Shown piece after piece: positions 1 to 8,975 of a DNA stretch of 48,184 nt. Below the pieces are notes generated by a model. It worked only from the letters and a program-made list of their open reading frames with translations, ran no database searches and had not been told where the DNA came from. The DNA comes from Planctomyces sp. SH-PL62 (GTDB lineage: Bacteria; Planctomycetota; Planctomycetia; Planctomycetales; Planctomycetaceae). Each line of letters opens with the position of its first letter. The first letter of the stretch is position 1. The stretch spans positions 1 to 48,184 of the forward strand of contig CAMDDX010000010.1 in assembly GCA_945893075.1 (NCBI GenBank). Reading direction: 5' to 3'. Both the position numbers and the translations under genes were made by a program.

Positions 1-3000
1 ATCGCCGTTTTGCTTTCCGAGGACAGCAGGCCATTGAAGACTTTGCCGTCGTCGGTTTGCACGGTGTAGATGCGGAAGTTGCCTTCAACCGAGCGGCTCG
101 GATCGAGAATGTGGATGATGAGTTCGTGCTTCGGATGCACCGCCATGCCCGTCAGGTCGGGACCGATCTTGGTTCCCTCGCCGGAGTGCGTGTGGCATTT
201 CGCGCAAGTCTTCTTGAAGACCGCTTTGCCACCGGCAACGTCGCCGGTCTTCTCAATCGTCGGCATCAATTCGTCGATGACTTTTTGCCGATCGGGATTC
301 GGCAGTCCGCCCCCCTTCGCCAGCAGCGGCTTCACGCGAGCAGCAAGTTGTTTGTCCGGATGCGCGGCGAGCGCTTGCTTCTGCTCCAGCGACAGATCCG
401 TGAGTTCAACCGCTCCCGCCTCGAACGCCGCGATGAGCGACTTCGTCCAATCGGCTCGCGCGAGCAACGCTCGCATCGCCGTCTGCCGCACGCTCGGAGT
501 CAGCGTCGGCCAACTGGCGATCAATGTTTCACCTGCTGCCGGTGAGTCACTGAGTCCAATCGCTTCGACGAGTCCATTCGCCAACTCGGCCGACGTGCGC
601 GGCGTGATGAGCTTCGCGAGCGACGCCGCTGTCTTCGCGTCGGACTTCTTGAATTCAACTAATTGTTTGGCGGAAGAAATTCGATCGGCGTCTTTTTGCT
701 TGTCATCCGCGGCAATGGTCGCGAAGCCTTTCGCAATCTCCGCCACATGCGATTCCAGCGTCTTGCTGCCGATGCGGCTGGCAAATGTCACCAACTTCCC
801 ACGATTCTCCGGAGGCAGGCGCTTCACGAGTGTCAGCAATGTTTGCTCGGATTCTTGGCTGAGCTTGGCCACACGGTCCTTTGGCCAACCCTTGGTCAGC
901 CCTTCCAACACGACGGCCGCTTCCGCGACGTACGCCTGGGCACTGACCTTCAACAATTCGTCCAAGTCCTCCGGCTGGTGACGAGCGAAGTGTTCGGCCA
1001 CGACTCGCATGATGTTTCCCGGAATGAATCTGCCCCATGAGTCGCCTCGCATTTTCAACTTCAAGAAGTCGCTCGCATGTTGCGCGGCAGCCGTTGTGGC
1101 CGCGTCCTCGATCCATCGGTCGCCCCGGTTGATGTCGTAGGCCAGGGCCGAAGCGATTTCTTCCCGGGTACTTTGATGGCGACCGCCACGTATCCATGCG
1201 TTGATGTCGTCGGCCAGGGCCGAAGCGATTTCTTCAGCGGCGGCAGCGGAAGTCGGCATTTCCGCGAGTGCCAAAAATGCGGCGAGCCGAACTTGAGCAT
1301 CTCGGTCCCGCAACAAGTTCTTTTGCCCGATGGCTGCCAGGAATGGCGGTGTTCGTGGCATGACCGCCAGTGCGTTCCGCCGAACTCCGGCCGACGGGTG
1401 ATCGAGCGTCAGTAACAGCGCCTTGTTCGCATCCGAGTTCTTCCCGTTGGTCGCACCGCGTCCATGCAGCGTCCACAGAGCATGGACGACTTCGGTGTTC
1501 TGGCCGATCTCATCCGTGGCGTGGTCTTGAATCGTCGCAATCAACTGCTGCAAGACGTCGGCGGTCTTGTCCTCGACCATCAGCCGTTGAGCGTGCTTTC
1601 GCCACAGCATGTTGCCCGTTTTGAGCGCGTCGAGTTGGCCCTCGACCGTTGAAAGCTCGGGATTCGGCGGAATCGGAGCAGGCTCATCGTCAGTCCCCTT
1701 CCACACGACGCGATAGATGCGTCCGTGTTTCTTGTCGCGGAGGTCAATTTCGTAAGCGTTTCCCTTGCCGGTCTTGTAGCCGGCCGGAGTCGGGTTGTGC
1801 TGCACGATGATGTTGTACCAGTCGATCACCCAAAGCTGACCATCAGGACCGACCTCGGCCATGATGGGGGCACACCACTCGTCATCGCTGGCGAGGATGT
1901 TCCACGGATTGTTCGAGCGGAATCCGGCTCCCTCCGGACGCAGCACGAATGTCGAAACCAGCTTGCCGGTCGGTTCGCAGACGAACGCCGTGCGGTTCCA
2001 ATATTCCTTCGGCCAAGCTCTGGCCGTGTAGAGCGCATGTCCCGCCGCCGCCGTGAAGCCGCCGTGCCAATCGACCTGCCGCACCTTGTCGCTGAACGGG
2101 TCAATCTTGTTCCGATCCGCAATACCGCCGAGCACGCTGCTCGACCAGCCGCGCACTTTTTCGTAGTAGCGATTTGGGATCGGGAGGAACTCGCTGGGAT
2201 TGCCGTTCGCCGTCGAGCCGAAGATCAGACCTTCCTCGCTGAGACCGAGGCCCCAAGTGTTGTTGTTGGTGGAACGGAGAAACTCGACATCCTTCACGGC
2301 CGCCTGATCGCCCTCCCCTTCCAAGCGAAAGCGGAAGAACCCCATGCGGAACGACTCACCGGTCTTCTTGCCGTCGTCAAACACCGGCTTCGAGTTGTTG
2401 TAGCCCTGCATCGCGTAGTACCAGTTGTCGAGTCCGTATTGAAAATTGCTCACGCCGCCGTGCGTGTCGCCGAGTGCCCAGCCGGTGATCAGCACTTTGC
2501 GAATGTCAGCCTTGTCGTCGCCGTCGGTGTCCTTGAGATAGATAGTCTGAGGGCCGTCCTGCACGATTGCTCCGCCGCGATAGAACGTGATCGCAGTCGG
2601 GATGCTGAGTTGCTCGGCGAAGATCGTGAACTTGTCGGCCTTGCCGTCGCCGTTGGTGTCCTCGCAGATGCGGATGCGGTCGCGGCCCTTCGTCGGTTCT
2701 TGCAGTTCGTTCGGATAGTCGAGCGTTTCGCACAGCCACAGCCGGCCCCGCTCATCCCAGTTCATCGACAGGGGCTTGCCGATCTCCGGATCAGCGGCGA
2801 ACAGTTCCACGGCGAAGCCGACCGGCGTGATGAAGTGCTTGATCGACTCTTCGGCCGGCAACGGCTTTTGCAGTTTCTTGACAGGTTCGGGAGGAACTCC
2901 TGCCTGCTTGCTCGGCGGATAGAACGGGATCACGGCATCGACGTACTCAAACGGCTTCACGTCTTTTCGCGGAGCGGTCATCTCCACGCGATCCGAGAAG

Positions 3001-3725
3001 CTCGGCACTTTGCTGACATCGTCGTTGCACGCCCAACGAATTCCTCGCTCGACGAGATTTTGAAAACCAGCGTTGCCCCAGGTCCGCTCGTCATGTCCCC
3101 AAGCCGTGTAGAAGACACGCCCTTTGCCGTGCGTTCGTACCCAAGTCCAAGGCTCTTGGCCCTCGCCCTCGGCGCGTGTCTCCAAGACGACGCGATCTTT
3201 CTCGTTGTGCTTCGTGTGGACGTAGGTCTCATCAAAACTCTCGAAGCCTTTGTAGCCTTTCAAGAGCGGATGCGACTTACCTGCCTCGGTCGTCGCCACT
3301 CGAAACACTCCGGTCCCGTGCCGCTGAAACTGAGCACCCATCAGCGCAACGATCTCGTCATTGTTGCGAAAGCAGTAACTCGCGCAGTGCAGCGGAATGA
3401 ATCCCTTGCCGCTGGCGACGTAGGCCAGCAGCGCCTTCGCTTGGTCGTCCTCGATCTTGTCGATGTTGGCAAACAGCACCAGCCCATCAAACTTCGCGAG
3501 CTTCTCAGCATTCAGATCGCCAACGACATCGGTGTATTCCAACCCAATTCCACGAGCCTTCAGCACCGGCTGCAACTGCCCGAACCGAGCCCGCGGCTGA
3601 TGATGCCCGTTGTCGCCCAGATACAGCAACTTGAGCGGCTTGGAGTCGGCGGCATTCGCCAAGTTCGACTGGTCAAACGCGATCGCAAAGCTCAGCAGGC
3701 ACAGGGCACTGACAATCCAACGCAT
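1..3725 (-). CDS. ThuA / membrane-bound dehydrogenase / HEAT / cytochrome c giant protein (3' end outside window)
   Basis: The frame is open from ATG 3725 (GGGAG ribosome site 6 nt upstream) to the window edge, over 1241 residues. A signal peptide comes first, then a ThuA-like domain at about residues 27-260 starting with a YLGDNGHHQ segment. A planctomycete membrane-bound dehydrogenase beta-propeller with Asp-rich DTDGDDKAD and NGDGKAD segments follows at about 290-750, then alpha-helical HEAT-like repeats to about 1130. A cytochrome c heme motif CAKCH lies at residues 1174-1178. This multi-domain order is typical of planctomycetes and verrucomicrobia. By family it is probably a periplasmic or paryphoplasmic heme-linked sugar dehydrogenase, but the substrate is unknown. 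The C-terminus and stop lie beyond base 1. Confidence 0.9.
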   Translation of the reverse strand, partial: MRWIVSALCLLSFAIAFDQSNLANAADSKPLKLLYLGDNGHHQPRARFGQLQPVLKARGIGLEYTDVVGDLNAEKLAKFDGLVLFANIDKIEDDQAKALLAYVASGKGFIPLHCASYCFRNNDEIVALMGAQFQRHGTGVFRVATTEAGKSHPLLKGYKGFESFDETYVHTKHNEKDRVVLETRAEGEGQEPWTWVRTHGKGRVFYTAWGHDERTWGNAGFQNLVERGIRWACNDDVSKVPSFSDRVEMTAPRKDVKPFEYVDAVIPFYPPSKQAGVPPEPVKKLQKPLPAEESIKHFITPVGFAVELFAADPEIGKPLSMNWDERGRLWLCETLDYPNELQEPTKGRDRIRICEDTNGDGKADKFTIFAEQLSIPTAITFYRGGAIVQDGPQTIYLKDTDGDDKADIRKVLITGWALGDTHGGVSNFQYGLDNWYYAMQGYNNSKPVFDDGKKTGESFRMGFFRFRLEGEGDQAAVKDVEFLRSTNNNTWGLGLSEEGLIFGSTANGNPSEFLPIPNRYYEKVRGWSSSVLGGIADRNKIDPFSDKVRQVDWHGGFTAAAGHALYTARAWPKEYWNRTAFVCEPTGKLVSTFVLRPEGAGFRSNNPWNILASDDEWCAPIMAEVGPDGQLWVIDWYNIIVQHNPTPAGYKTGKGNAYEIDLRDKKHGRIYRVVWKGTDDEPAPIPPNPELSTVEGQLDALKTGNMLWRKHAQRLMVEDKTADVLQQLIATIQDHATDEIGQNTEVVHALWTLHGRGATNGKNSDANKALLLTLDHPSAGVRRNALAVMPRTPPFLAAIGQKNLLRDRDAQVRLAAFLALAEMPTSAAAAEEIASALADDINAWIRGGRHQSTREEIASALAYDINRGDRWIEDAATTAAAQHASDFLKLKMRGDSWGRFIPGNIMRVVAEHFARHQPEDLDELLKVSAQAYVAEAAVVLEGLTKGWPKDRVAKLSQESEQTLLTLVKRLPPENRGKLVTFASRIGSKTLESHVAEIAKGFATIAADDKQKDADRISSAKQLVEFKKSDAKTAASLAKLITPRTSAELANGLVEAIGLSDSPAAGETLIASWPTLTPSVRQTAMRALLARADWTKSLIAAFEAGAVELTDLSLEQKQALAAHPDKQLAARVKPLLAKGGGLPNPDRQKVIDELMPTIEKTGDVAGGKAVFKKTCAKCHTHSGEGTKIGPDLTGMAVHPKHELIIHILDPSRSVEGNFRIYTVQTDDGKVFNGLLSSESKTA
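1128..1235 (-). repeat. 36-bp direct repeat inside the HEAT region, 72-nt period
   Basis: The segments 1128-1163 and 1200-1235 differ at one base. They lie in frame inside the dehydrogenase/HEAT gene and encode EEIASALADDIN and EEIASALAYDIN, 24 residues apart. The unit is shorter than a usual HEAT repeat of 30-40 residues, so a recent local duplication is likely. Confidence 0.85.
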
Positions 3726-3840
3726 GGGAAACTCCCTGACAAGCAGTTTTACTTTTCGTGTCTTTGAGGCATACATCCGTGAAAAAGCGACATCGCACAT
3801 ACAGTTTTTCAAGGATAAACGGTGATCTCACGGCTCCGCA

Positions 3841-4494
3841 TCAACCGCCGCGCGGCAGTTTACCTCGCGGAGTTTTTTTCATTCGATCCTCAACATTCTT
3901 CACCGTGCTCTCAAAGAAACCCACAAGGTCGGTTTCAGAAAGAGCCTCGGAAAAGTCTGTCAGCCACCGACGAATATATTCGGCGTCGAGATTCTTGCCC
4001 TGTGTGGCAATGATTCGTTCGATGTCATCGACGTCGCGAGGACGACCGGCGATCGACTTCATCACGACGATGTCTTCGGCCGTCGCCGTACGAACTCGAA
4101 CCCCCGGAAGCACCTCTTTGATCTTGGCCCGACGCAGCATTTCTTCCTCGAAGGGGAGCGCTCCCAACGACACGTCGATGCCAACTCCGGCTTTGGTCTG
4201 TAACAACACAACTCGACTGACCAACGCAAACTTGTCCGCGCCGGCGACTCGGACGGGAAACGCGGCTGTCAGTGGCTTGATGAATCGCTCCTCGTCGCCG
4301 ATGCCAGTCAGCAACACAAGATCAACGTCTTTCGTACTTCGTGGCTGCCCCCAGTACGAGGCGGCAAGGCCACCTATGAGGCAGTATTGCCAACCTTGTT
4401 TTTCAAGGAACGTGGCGATTTCGGCGAGCGCGGCCGAGTTTTTTTCTCGTTCTTGAGCATCGCCAATCGCTTGTTTTCGTTGTGAGCCAGACAT
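3841..4494 (-). CDS. Nucleotidyltransferase-fold protein (AbiEii/MNT-like)
   Basis: The protein has 217 residues. The polymerase-beta-type nucleotidyltransferase signature is visible near residues 40-62: GGLAASYWG followed by the metal-binding pair in STKDVDLVL. A later TAEDIVVMKSIAGRPRDVDD segment matches the second half of such folds. Relatives act as toxin-antitoxin or abortive-infection components or as small-molecule nucleotidyltransferases. The substrate here cannot be told. The ATG at 4494 has a weak AAGGTG ribosome site. The gene begins 121 nt inside the preceding small gene on the same strand, an unusually long overlap. Its stop lies about 115 nt before the dehydrogenase start. Confidence 0.75.
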   Translation of the reverse strand: MSGSQRKQAIGDAQEREKNSAALAEIATFLEKQGWQYCLIGGLAASYWGQPRSTKDVDLVLLTGIGDEERFIKPLTAAFPVRVAGADKFALVSRVVLLQTKAGVGIDVSLGALPFEEEMLRRAKIKEVLPGVRVRTATAEDIVVMKSIAGRPRDVDDIERIIATQGKNLDAEYIRRWLTDFSEALSETDLVGFFESTVKNVEDRMKKTPRGKLPRGG

Positions 4495-4739
4495 CGTTCA
4501 CGCACCTTCTGCCAAGCGATCCAACCCGACGCATCGTTCGGCGTTCCTGGCCACTGACACGCCAGCAGCGAGGCCAGTTCGCTTGCTCGCTGCGCCGGAG
4601 TCTTTCGACGCGCCTCCCAAAACGCCAGCCCTTCGAGGATCGGACCGAGCCGCTTCCAGCGCTCGAAGTGCTGCCGTGTTAATTCTTTTTCTTCGTCCGT
4701 CCATTGTCTGGCCGGCGTTACTTTTGAACGAGCCATCAT
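4374..4739 (-). CDS. Small protein of unknown function, partner of the nucleotidyltransferase
   Basis: The protein has 121 residues, is charged and largely helical (WTDEEKELTRQHFERWKR near the N-terminus), and has no signal peptide. I do not recognise the family. The start overlaps the stop of an 18-codon reading frame as ATGA, so coupled translation is likely. The last 40 codons overlap the nucleotidyltransferase and encode a basic tail (RPRSPKSPRSLKNK) that may only be a by-product of the overlap. The tight coupling suggests one functional unit, possibly a toxin-antitoxin-like pair. No HEPN-type RxxxxH motif was found, so a standard MNT-HEPN pair is not supported. Confidence 0.55.
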   Translation of the reverse strand: MMARSKVTPARQWTDEEKELTRQHFERWKRLGPILEGLAFWEARRKTPAQRASELASLLACQWPGTPNDASGWIAWQKVRERCLAHNENKRLAMLKNEKKTRPRSPKSPRSLKNKVGNTAS

Positions 4740-4792
4740 TCATCCTCTGTAAAGAAGTCGGAATCGACTCGTTTGATTTCGTAGGTTTGCAT
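4736..4792 (-). CDS. 18-codon leader ORF coupled to the small protein gene
   Basis: ATG 4792 has a good ribosome site (GGAGA, 6-nt spacer) and encodes the acidic peptide MQTYEIKRVDSDFFTEDE. The stop at 4736 overlaps the next start as ATGA. It could be a leader for translational coupling, a tiny antitoxin-like peptide, or the remnant of a longer gene. The strong ribosome site and exact overlap support translation. Function is unknown. Confidence 0.45.
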   Translation of the reverse strand: MQTYEIKRVDSDFFTEDE

Positions 4793-4878
4793 AACACATC
4801 TCCAATCGTTGGTGAGTTGGCGTGGGCATTGGGAATCCACCCCATCATTTCCACGGGCACAGCGGTTCCAGGTGCCAG

Positions 4879-6849
4879 CTATTCGCGGAACTCCCAGTCT
4901 TCGAGTTCCAGGATGTAGCCGTTGTCTCCCTGCCGGAGGATGGCCGCGTCGCCGGGTTGCAGGGCGTGCCAGGTCACGACGCGCGGATCGGTCGCTTGTA
5001 GAAAGATGTGCGCCAACTTCTTTCCGGAGACTCGTAAGCGATTGGCCTGAGCGATCAGCGCGGTGTCCTCTTCGACCGCCAGGCCGATCATCTTTTTCGG
5101 TTCGCAGGTGGGAGCGAAGTTGGCCAACCGCTTGTGGTCGCGCAGCAGTCCCGTGAGCCGTTCGATGCGTCCGCTGCGTGCGTCGAAATGTTGCTCGGCC
5201 AGAACATGCTTCATGACGCCCAGCCCTCGTGATAGCGTGGCCTCGGCCGGGCCGCCCGCTTCGGAATCGTCCCCTTCGATCATCACGTCGGCCATGATCG
5301 CCAGGCCGGCGGAGGAGCCACCCACCACGCCCCCTCGGCGGACGATGTTGAGGGCCTCTCGTTGAAACGAAGTCGGTCGCAGGTGATCGACGAAGAGATG
5401 GGCCAGCGGTCGCTGATTGCCGCCGCAGAACCACAGTGCATCCGCTTGCTTCAAAGGGCGGACGAATTCTTCGCGGTCGGCATCGGCGGGATCGCTCGTC
5501 GTGGCGAACGTGAGCGACTTCAGCCGCCCCTCGGTTTGCAGCAGTCGCCACTCGAAGAAGGTTTTCTCCAGATGTTCGGACAGCTTTGGAGGGCTGAGGT
5601 TTTCGGAGGGACGGCAGCTTTGCCGAGCGGCTGGGCAATGCACCATCCGAGGCTTCGCCGTGCCCGCGAGTTTCGGAATCGCGTCCACAATTTCATCGGT
5701 GTCACCGCCGCCATGCAAAATGACGGTTCCCACGCGAGACGGATCGGACGGGTCGGGCATTCCCAACGGGTTGAGCGCCGCCTTTGCCGGGCCGGCCTCT
5801 GCTCGCTCTGGTCTCGCCGAACGGGTCTGCACGACGAGTGGCTCTTCGCCCGCTTCGAGCGTTCGCCATGTGATCGTGCGGTCGCCGTTGCTCTTGAGAA
5901 AGATATGGCCGCGTCCTTCGCCGAACGCTCGGATCGTGTTGCCGGACAAGATCAGAACCGTGTGGGCCTCGACACCCAACCCAATCGTGCGGCGTTCGAC
6001 TCCCGGCTGACGTCGCAGTCGATCGAGTCGCGGTCCGTTGCGAAGCAAGTCGGTCAAGCGTTCCAAGCGGCCCGCTCGCGATGAGAACGTCTGGTCGGCG
6101 ATGACTCCGCTGAGCAGTGACAGCCCGAAATCCAATTCCGCGCGGACCCAACCGTCGTCATCCTCATCCTTCGAAGCATCGCCAGCGATGATCGCTTCCG
6201 GAAGGCTCGCCATTCGGCCGCCGAGTCCTCCCACCACGCCGCCGCGAGCCACGATCTCCCGCAACGCTCGCTGAAACCGATCCCCTTTCGTCGCGCGTTC
6301 GTTCGCGAACAGGTTTGGCAAAGTTCCTTGATCAATCGCCGGCATCCAGATGCCAGTGGCCTTCTCCAGCAACGCAAAGAAGCGCACGTCGTCAGGATCG
6401 TTCTGCCGATCACGATACAGAAACTGAAAGTCCACGACTTGGCGATCGTCTCGCAGCGTCGCCCACCGTCCGTAATTCGTAAACCGCGCGAGTCGAGCCT
6501 CGTATTCGGCGGCGGATTCCCCCTTATCCAGTGACTCGCCGTTTTCATTCTTTCCGAGTTGGCACATTTCAGACGGAATCAGAAGGATGCGTGCGTCTCG
6601 GCCACCGGCCAATCGAACGAACTCGTTCCGAACTTCGCTCTGAAGGCTTTGCCCACCCCCGTGCAACATGACCGATCCGAGCCGGCCTGGGTCATACGGT
6701 GCTGGCAAGCCGAAGGGATTGTCATTCCCCCACGCCGTGATCGGCGGCAAGCACACAGTTGCGATGACGATCAGAATCCGTGCGACTGATACGGAACGCG
6801 AACCGTGCGATGGATTCGCAATCCGGCTTGGTGAGAGCTTGGGCATCAT
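4879..6849 (-). CDS. Exported double-domain S51 (cyanophycinase-like) peptidase, first domain degenerate
   Basis: The start at 6849 overlaps the stop of the preceding gene as ATGA and gives 656 residues. A signal peptide around residues 20-42 is followed by two tandem cyanophycinase/peptidase E-like domains, about residues 50-330 and 360-640. The second keeps the family hallmarks: FCGGNQ near 475 and the nucleophile elbow GGSSAG at 510-515. The first has GGLGGR at the elbow, so the serine is lost, and PAIDQG in place of the GGNQ loop. Family enzymes cleave beta-aspartyl or related peptides, and the exported location suggests scavenging. The dead domain may bind substrate or serve in assembly (inference). 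A longer upstream start is rejected because of the overlap and signal peptide. Confidence 0.85.
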   Translation of the reverse strand: MMPKLSPSRIANPSHGSRSVSVARILIVIATVCLPPITAWGNDNPFGLPAPYDPGRLGSVMLHGGGQSLQSEVRNEFVRLAGGRDARILLIPSEMCQLGKNENGESLDKGESAAEYEARLARFTNYGRWATLRDDRQVVDFQFLYRDRQNDPDDVRFFALLEKATGIWMPAIDQGTLPNLFANERATKGDRFQRALREIVARGGVVGGLGGRMASLPEAIIAGDASKDEDDDGWVRAELDFGLSLLSGVIADQTFSSRAGRLERLTDLLRNGPRLDRLRRQPGVERRTIGLGVEAHTVLILSGNTIRAFGEGRGHIFLKSNGDRTITWRTLEAGEEPLVVQTRSARPERAEAGPAKAALNPLGMPDPSDPSRVGTVILHGGGDTDEIVDAIPKLAGTAKPRMVHCPAARQSCRPSENLSPPKLSEHLEKTFFEWRLLQTEGRLKSLTFATTSDPADADREEFVRPLKQADALWFCGGNQRPLAHLFVDHLRPTSFQREALNIVRRGGVVGGSSAGLAIMADVMIEGDDSEAGGPAEATLSRGLGVMKHVLAEQHFDARSGRIERLTGLLRDHKRLANFAPTCEPKKMIGLAVEEDTALIAQANRLRVSGKKLAHIFLQATDPRVVTWHALQPGDAAILRQGDNGYILELEDWEFRE

Positions 6850-7730
6850 TGGGCTTTCTCGGACACAATGCCCGCATACGGATACTTCGACACCGTCTCC
6901 CAAGCGATCTGCTGCAGGAGGGCATGTTGAGCGTCGTCCAGACCGCGTTCGGCGAGCTTCAAGCCAACGGGGCTGATGCAATAGATCGCCGCAAAGTTGC
7001 AGTACGAGGCGAGAGCCATCACTTGGCCGTTGCCGTGGCCGATGGGGTCGCGGAAGAGTTTTGATTGATTGGTGATGCCGGAAAACTTGCCCTCCACGAT
7101 CATGGCTCGCAGTTTCACAACCGCGTCCCCGACAGGGACGATGAAGACGGCTCGCTTGCCGTGCTGCTTGTTGAGATCATCGACTTGAACCTCCAGCTTC
7201 TTGCGCCACTCATCGACGGCGGCTTGCAGGTCGGCGATCTTCGCATCGTCACGCTGAGCGTTGTCGGTGATGCGACCCGTTCCGCTGGGGACGTCGAACG
7301 GATACCACGACGCCTGCACGAGCAATCGCAGGTTGGGATTGTGCTTCAGACCAAGCTCGGTGAAGTTCGTGATCCCTTGATCGGGAATCGCGACGTGAGC
7401 AGCCATCGTAAAGACATCGACCTCGCCGCCGATGAGCGCGGGCTTGGCTTTGTTCTTGTCGTCGGCCAAGTCCCAATGTTGGATGACTCGCGAGCCACCG
7501 ATCCCCTGCGTTCCGGCCAGCTTGTGCCCCTGAATGTTCGCCGATTTGACAAGCTGCTCGACGGCGGGCGGTACGAACATGTGAAAGCTGTGGCCGGTGT
7601 AGAAGACTCGCTGGCCGGCGGGCGTCTTGGTGTCTTCGGCGGTGACGACCCTGCTACCGATAAAAGCCAACAGAATTGCTGCGGTCCAAATTGGCGCGCG
7701 TCGCACGCCAGACCTTGGGTTGAATTGCAT
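6846..7730 (-). CDS. Exported SGNH/GDSL-like hydrolase family protein
   Basis: The protein has 294 residues from ATG 7730, preceded by AAGGA. A signal peptide (segment PIWTAAILLAFIGSRVVTA) leads into a GxS block (YTGHSFHMF), a GIGGS segment and a later GHGN, reminiscent of SGNH-hydrolase or DUF4886-like proteins. The catalytic Asp-His pair is not clearly assignable, so activity is uncertain. It ends with an ATGA overlap onto the S51 peptidase gene, indicating coupled expression. It is probably an exported esterase or deacetylase-type accessory of the neighbouring catabolic block (inference). Confidence 0.65.
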   Translation of the reverse strand: MQFNPRSGVRRAPIWTAAILLAFIGSRVVTAEDTKTPAGQRVFYTGHSFHMFVPPAVEQLVKSANIQGHKLAGTQGIGGSRVIQHWDLADDKNKAKPALIGGEVDVFTMAAHVAIPDQGITNFTELGLKHNPNLRLLVQASWYPFDVPSGTGRITDNAQRDDAKIADLQAAVDEWRKKLEVQVDDLNKQHGKRAVFIVPVGDAVVKLRAMIVEGKFSGITNQSKLFRDPIGHGNGQVMALASYCNFAAIYCISPVGLKLAERGLDDAQHALLQQIAWETVSKYPYAGIVSEKAQ

Positions 7731-7826
7731 GGCATCAGGTTCCTTGTCACGGCTTGGAAAAGTCTCGCATACAAAAAACAACATCTGTCGCTCGTGCGCG
7801 ACGTCACCAATGATTGATATCGGATG

Positions 7827-7930
7827 GCTGACAGAAAAATGGGGACAGAAAAAACATGAGTCGTGATCGTTGGCAATCAGGCATCGACGGGCGGTTGTTC
7901 TCTTTTTTCTGTCCCCAATTTTCTGTCAGC
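7827..7930. repeat. Intergenic inverted repeat, 28-bp arms
   Basis: Arms at 7827-7854 and 7903-7930 differ at one position (core CTGACAGAAAA and GGGGACAGAAAAAA), with a 48-nt loop. It fills the gap between the ThuA gene and the SGNH-like gene. It could act as a terminator or processing hairpin, or be an interspersed element. Confidence 0.85.
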
Positions 7931-8016
7931 TTTTGGCTTGATCGAAAACACGTCTGTCGGCAACCGCGCGAAATCTCAACAAATCCAAAGCGGTGCTGAC
8001 ACACCGCACTCCAAAG

Positions 8017-8934
8017 TCACTGCGGCTTGTTCAAATTCGATCCCAACCAGTTCACCGCGTTGGCCACGATCTTCAGCGGCAATTCTTGTTTGAAGATCGG
8101 ATACGTTTCGTGACCGGGGCGGAAGTAGAAGACGCGGCCCTCGCCGAGCTTCCAGATCAGGCCGCTGCGGAACCGCTCGCCGGCTTCCCAGCTTTCTTCA
8201 AACAAGACTTCGTCCGCATCGGGAACGTGGAACGGATCGGCATACATCTCGGTCTGCGGAAGCTCGAACGAGGCGGGCAGTCCCTTCGTGATCGGATGAT
8301 CGGGCTTCAGCACTTTGACGGTGCTCGGCTTGCCGTCGTTTCGGTACGACGGGAAGACACAGTTGGGTAGATCGACTCGGACGGTGAGTTGCGCCCCGCG
8401 TTTCATCGCGTAGTAGGCCGGTGTGCGAATCGAGTCGGCCGATGGGATGAAGCGGCCTTCGGGAGTGATGAACTCGAATTTCACCGGCGGTCCGTTCGGC
8501 GGGTCGGGATATCGCCGCCGCGCGTCCTCGCGAGTCCGCTCATTCATCGCTTCCATAAACGGCGCGGACCAGTGGGCCGAGTGCAAGCCGATGAACGCCA
8601 TCTGCCCGCGCTTGACTCGCGCGACGATGTCTTTCGCCATCTCGGCCGTGATCTCGTTGTGCCGAACATGCCCCCACCAGATGAGCACGTCGGTATTATC
8701 GAGCAAGCTGGCCGGGAGCCCTTTCTCCGGCTGATTGATGTTCGCCGAAATCACCCGCAACCCCGGCTGCTTGCCGAGATGCTCGGCGATCGCGTTGCCG
8801 AGAAAGTTTTCGTAAGCCTGCTTCTGAGCGGGCTGTTGCTCATCCCAAACGACGACGCGAATGAGCGGCTCGGCGGCGTGGGACAGACTCGCCGACAGCG
8901 TGAGGACAAGACCGATTCCCAGGATGGTTCGCAT
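8017..8934 (-). CDS. Exported ThuA-domain (trehalose-utilisation-like) protein
   Basis: The protein has 305 residues from ATG 8934 with a GGAG ribosome site. A signal peptide (MRTILGIGLVLTLSASLSHA) is followed by a single ThuA fold: VVVWDEQQP, the LIWWGH loop, GLHSAHWS, and a C-terminal RVFYFRPGHETYP typical of the family. ThuA proteins resemble class I glutamine amidotransferases without the catalytic Cys and usually sit in sugar catabolism operons. It follows the Gfo/Idh/MocA gene and a small unknown gene on the same strand. An alternative TTG start at 8979 is less likely because it would prepend residues to a clean signal peptide. Confidence 0.87.
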   Translation of the reverse strand: MRTILGIGLVLTLSASLSHAAEPLIRVVVWDEQQPAQKQAYENFLGNAIAEHLGKQPGLRVISANINQPEKGLPASLLDNTDVLIWWGHVRHNEITAEMAKDIVARVKRGQMAFIGLHSAHWSAPFMEAMNERTREDARRRYPDPPNGPPVKFEFITPEGRFIPSADSIRTPAYYAMKRGAQLTVRVDLPNCVFPSYRNDGKPSTVKVLKPDHPITKGLPASFELPQTEMYADPFHVPDADEVLFEESWEAGERFRSGLIWKLGEGRVFYFRPGHETYPIFKQELPLKIVANAVNWLGSNLNKPQ

Positions 8935-8975
8935 GGTTGACTCCAGTGGTTGCATTCCAAGCACTTCAGCATTCT

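Noticed and set aside
1725-3767. Long open frame on the plus strand opposite the ThuA/dehydrogenase gene (680 codons)
   Set aside because: It is antisense to a gene with recognised domains and a heme motif; its translation shows no known fold and its codon pattern is the mirror of the real gene.
3841-4739. Standard MNT-HEPN toxin-antitoxin pair
   Set aside because: The partner protein lacks an RxxxxH motif typical of HEPN toxins.
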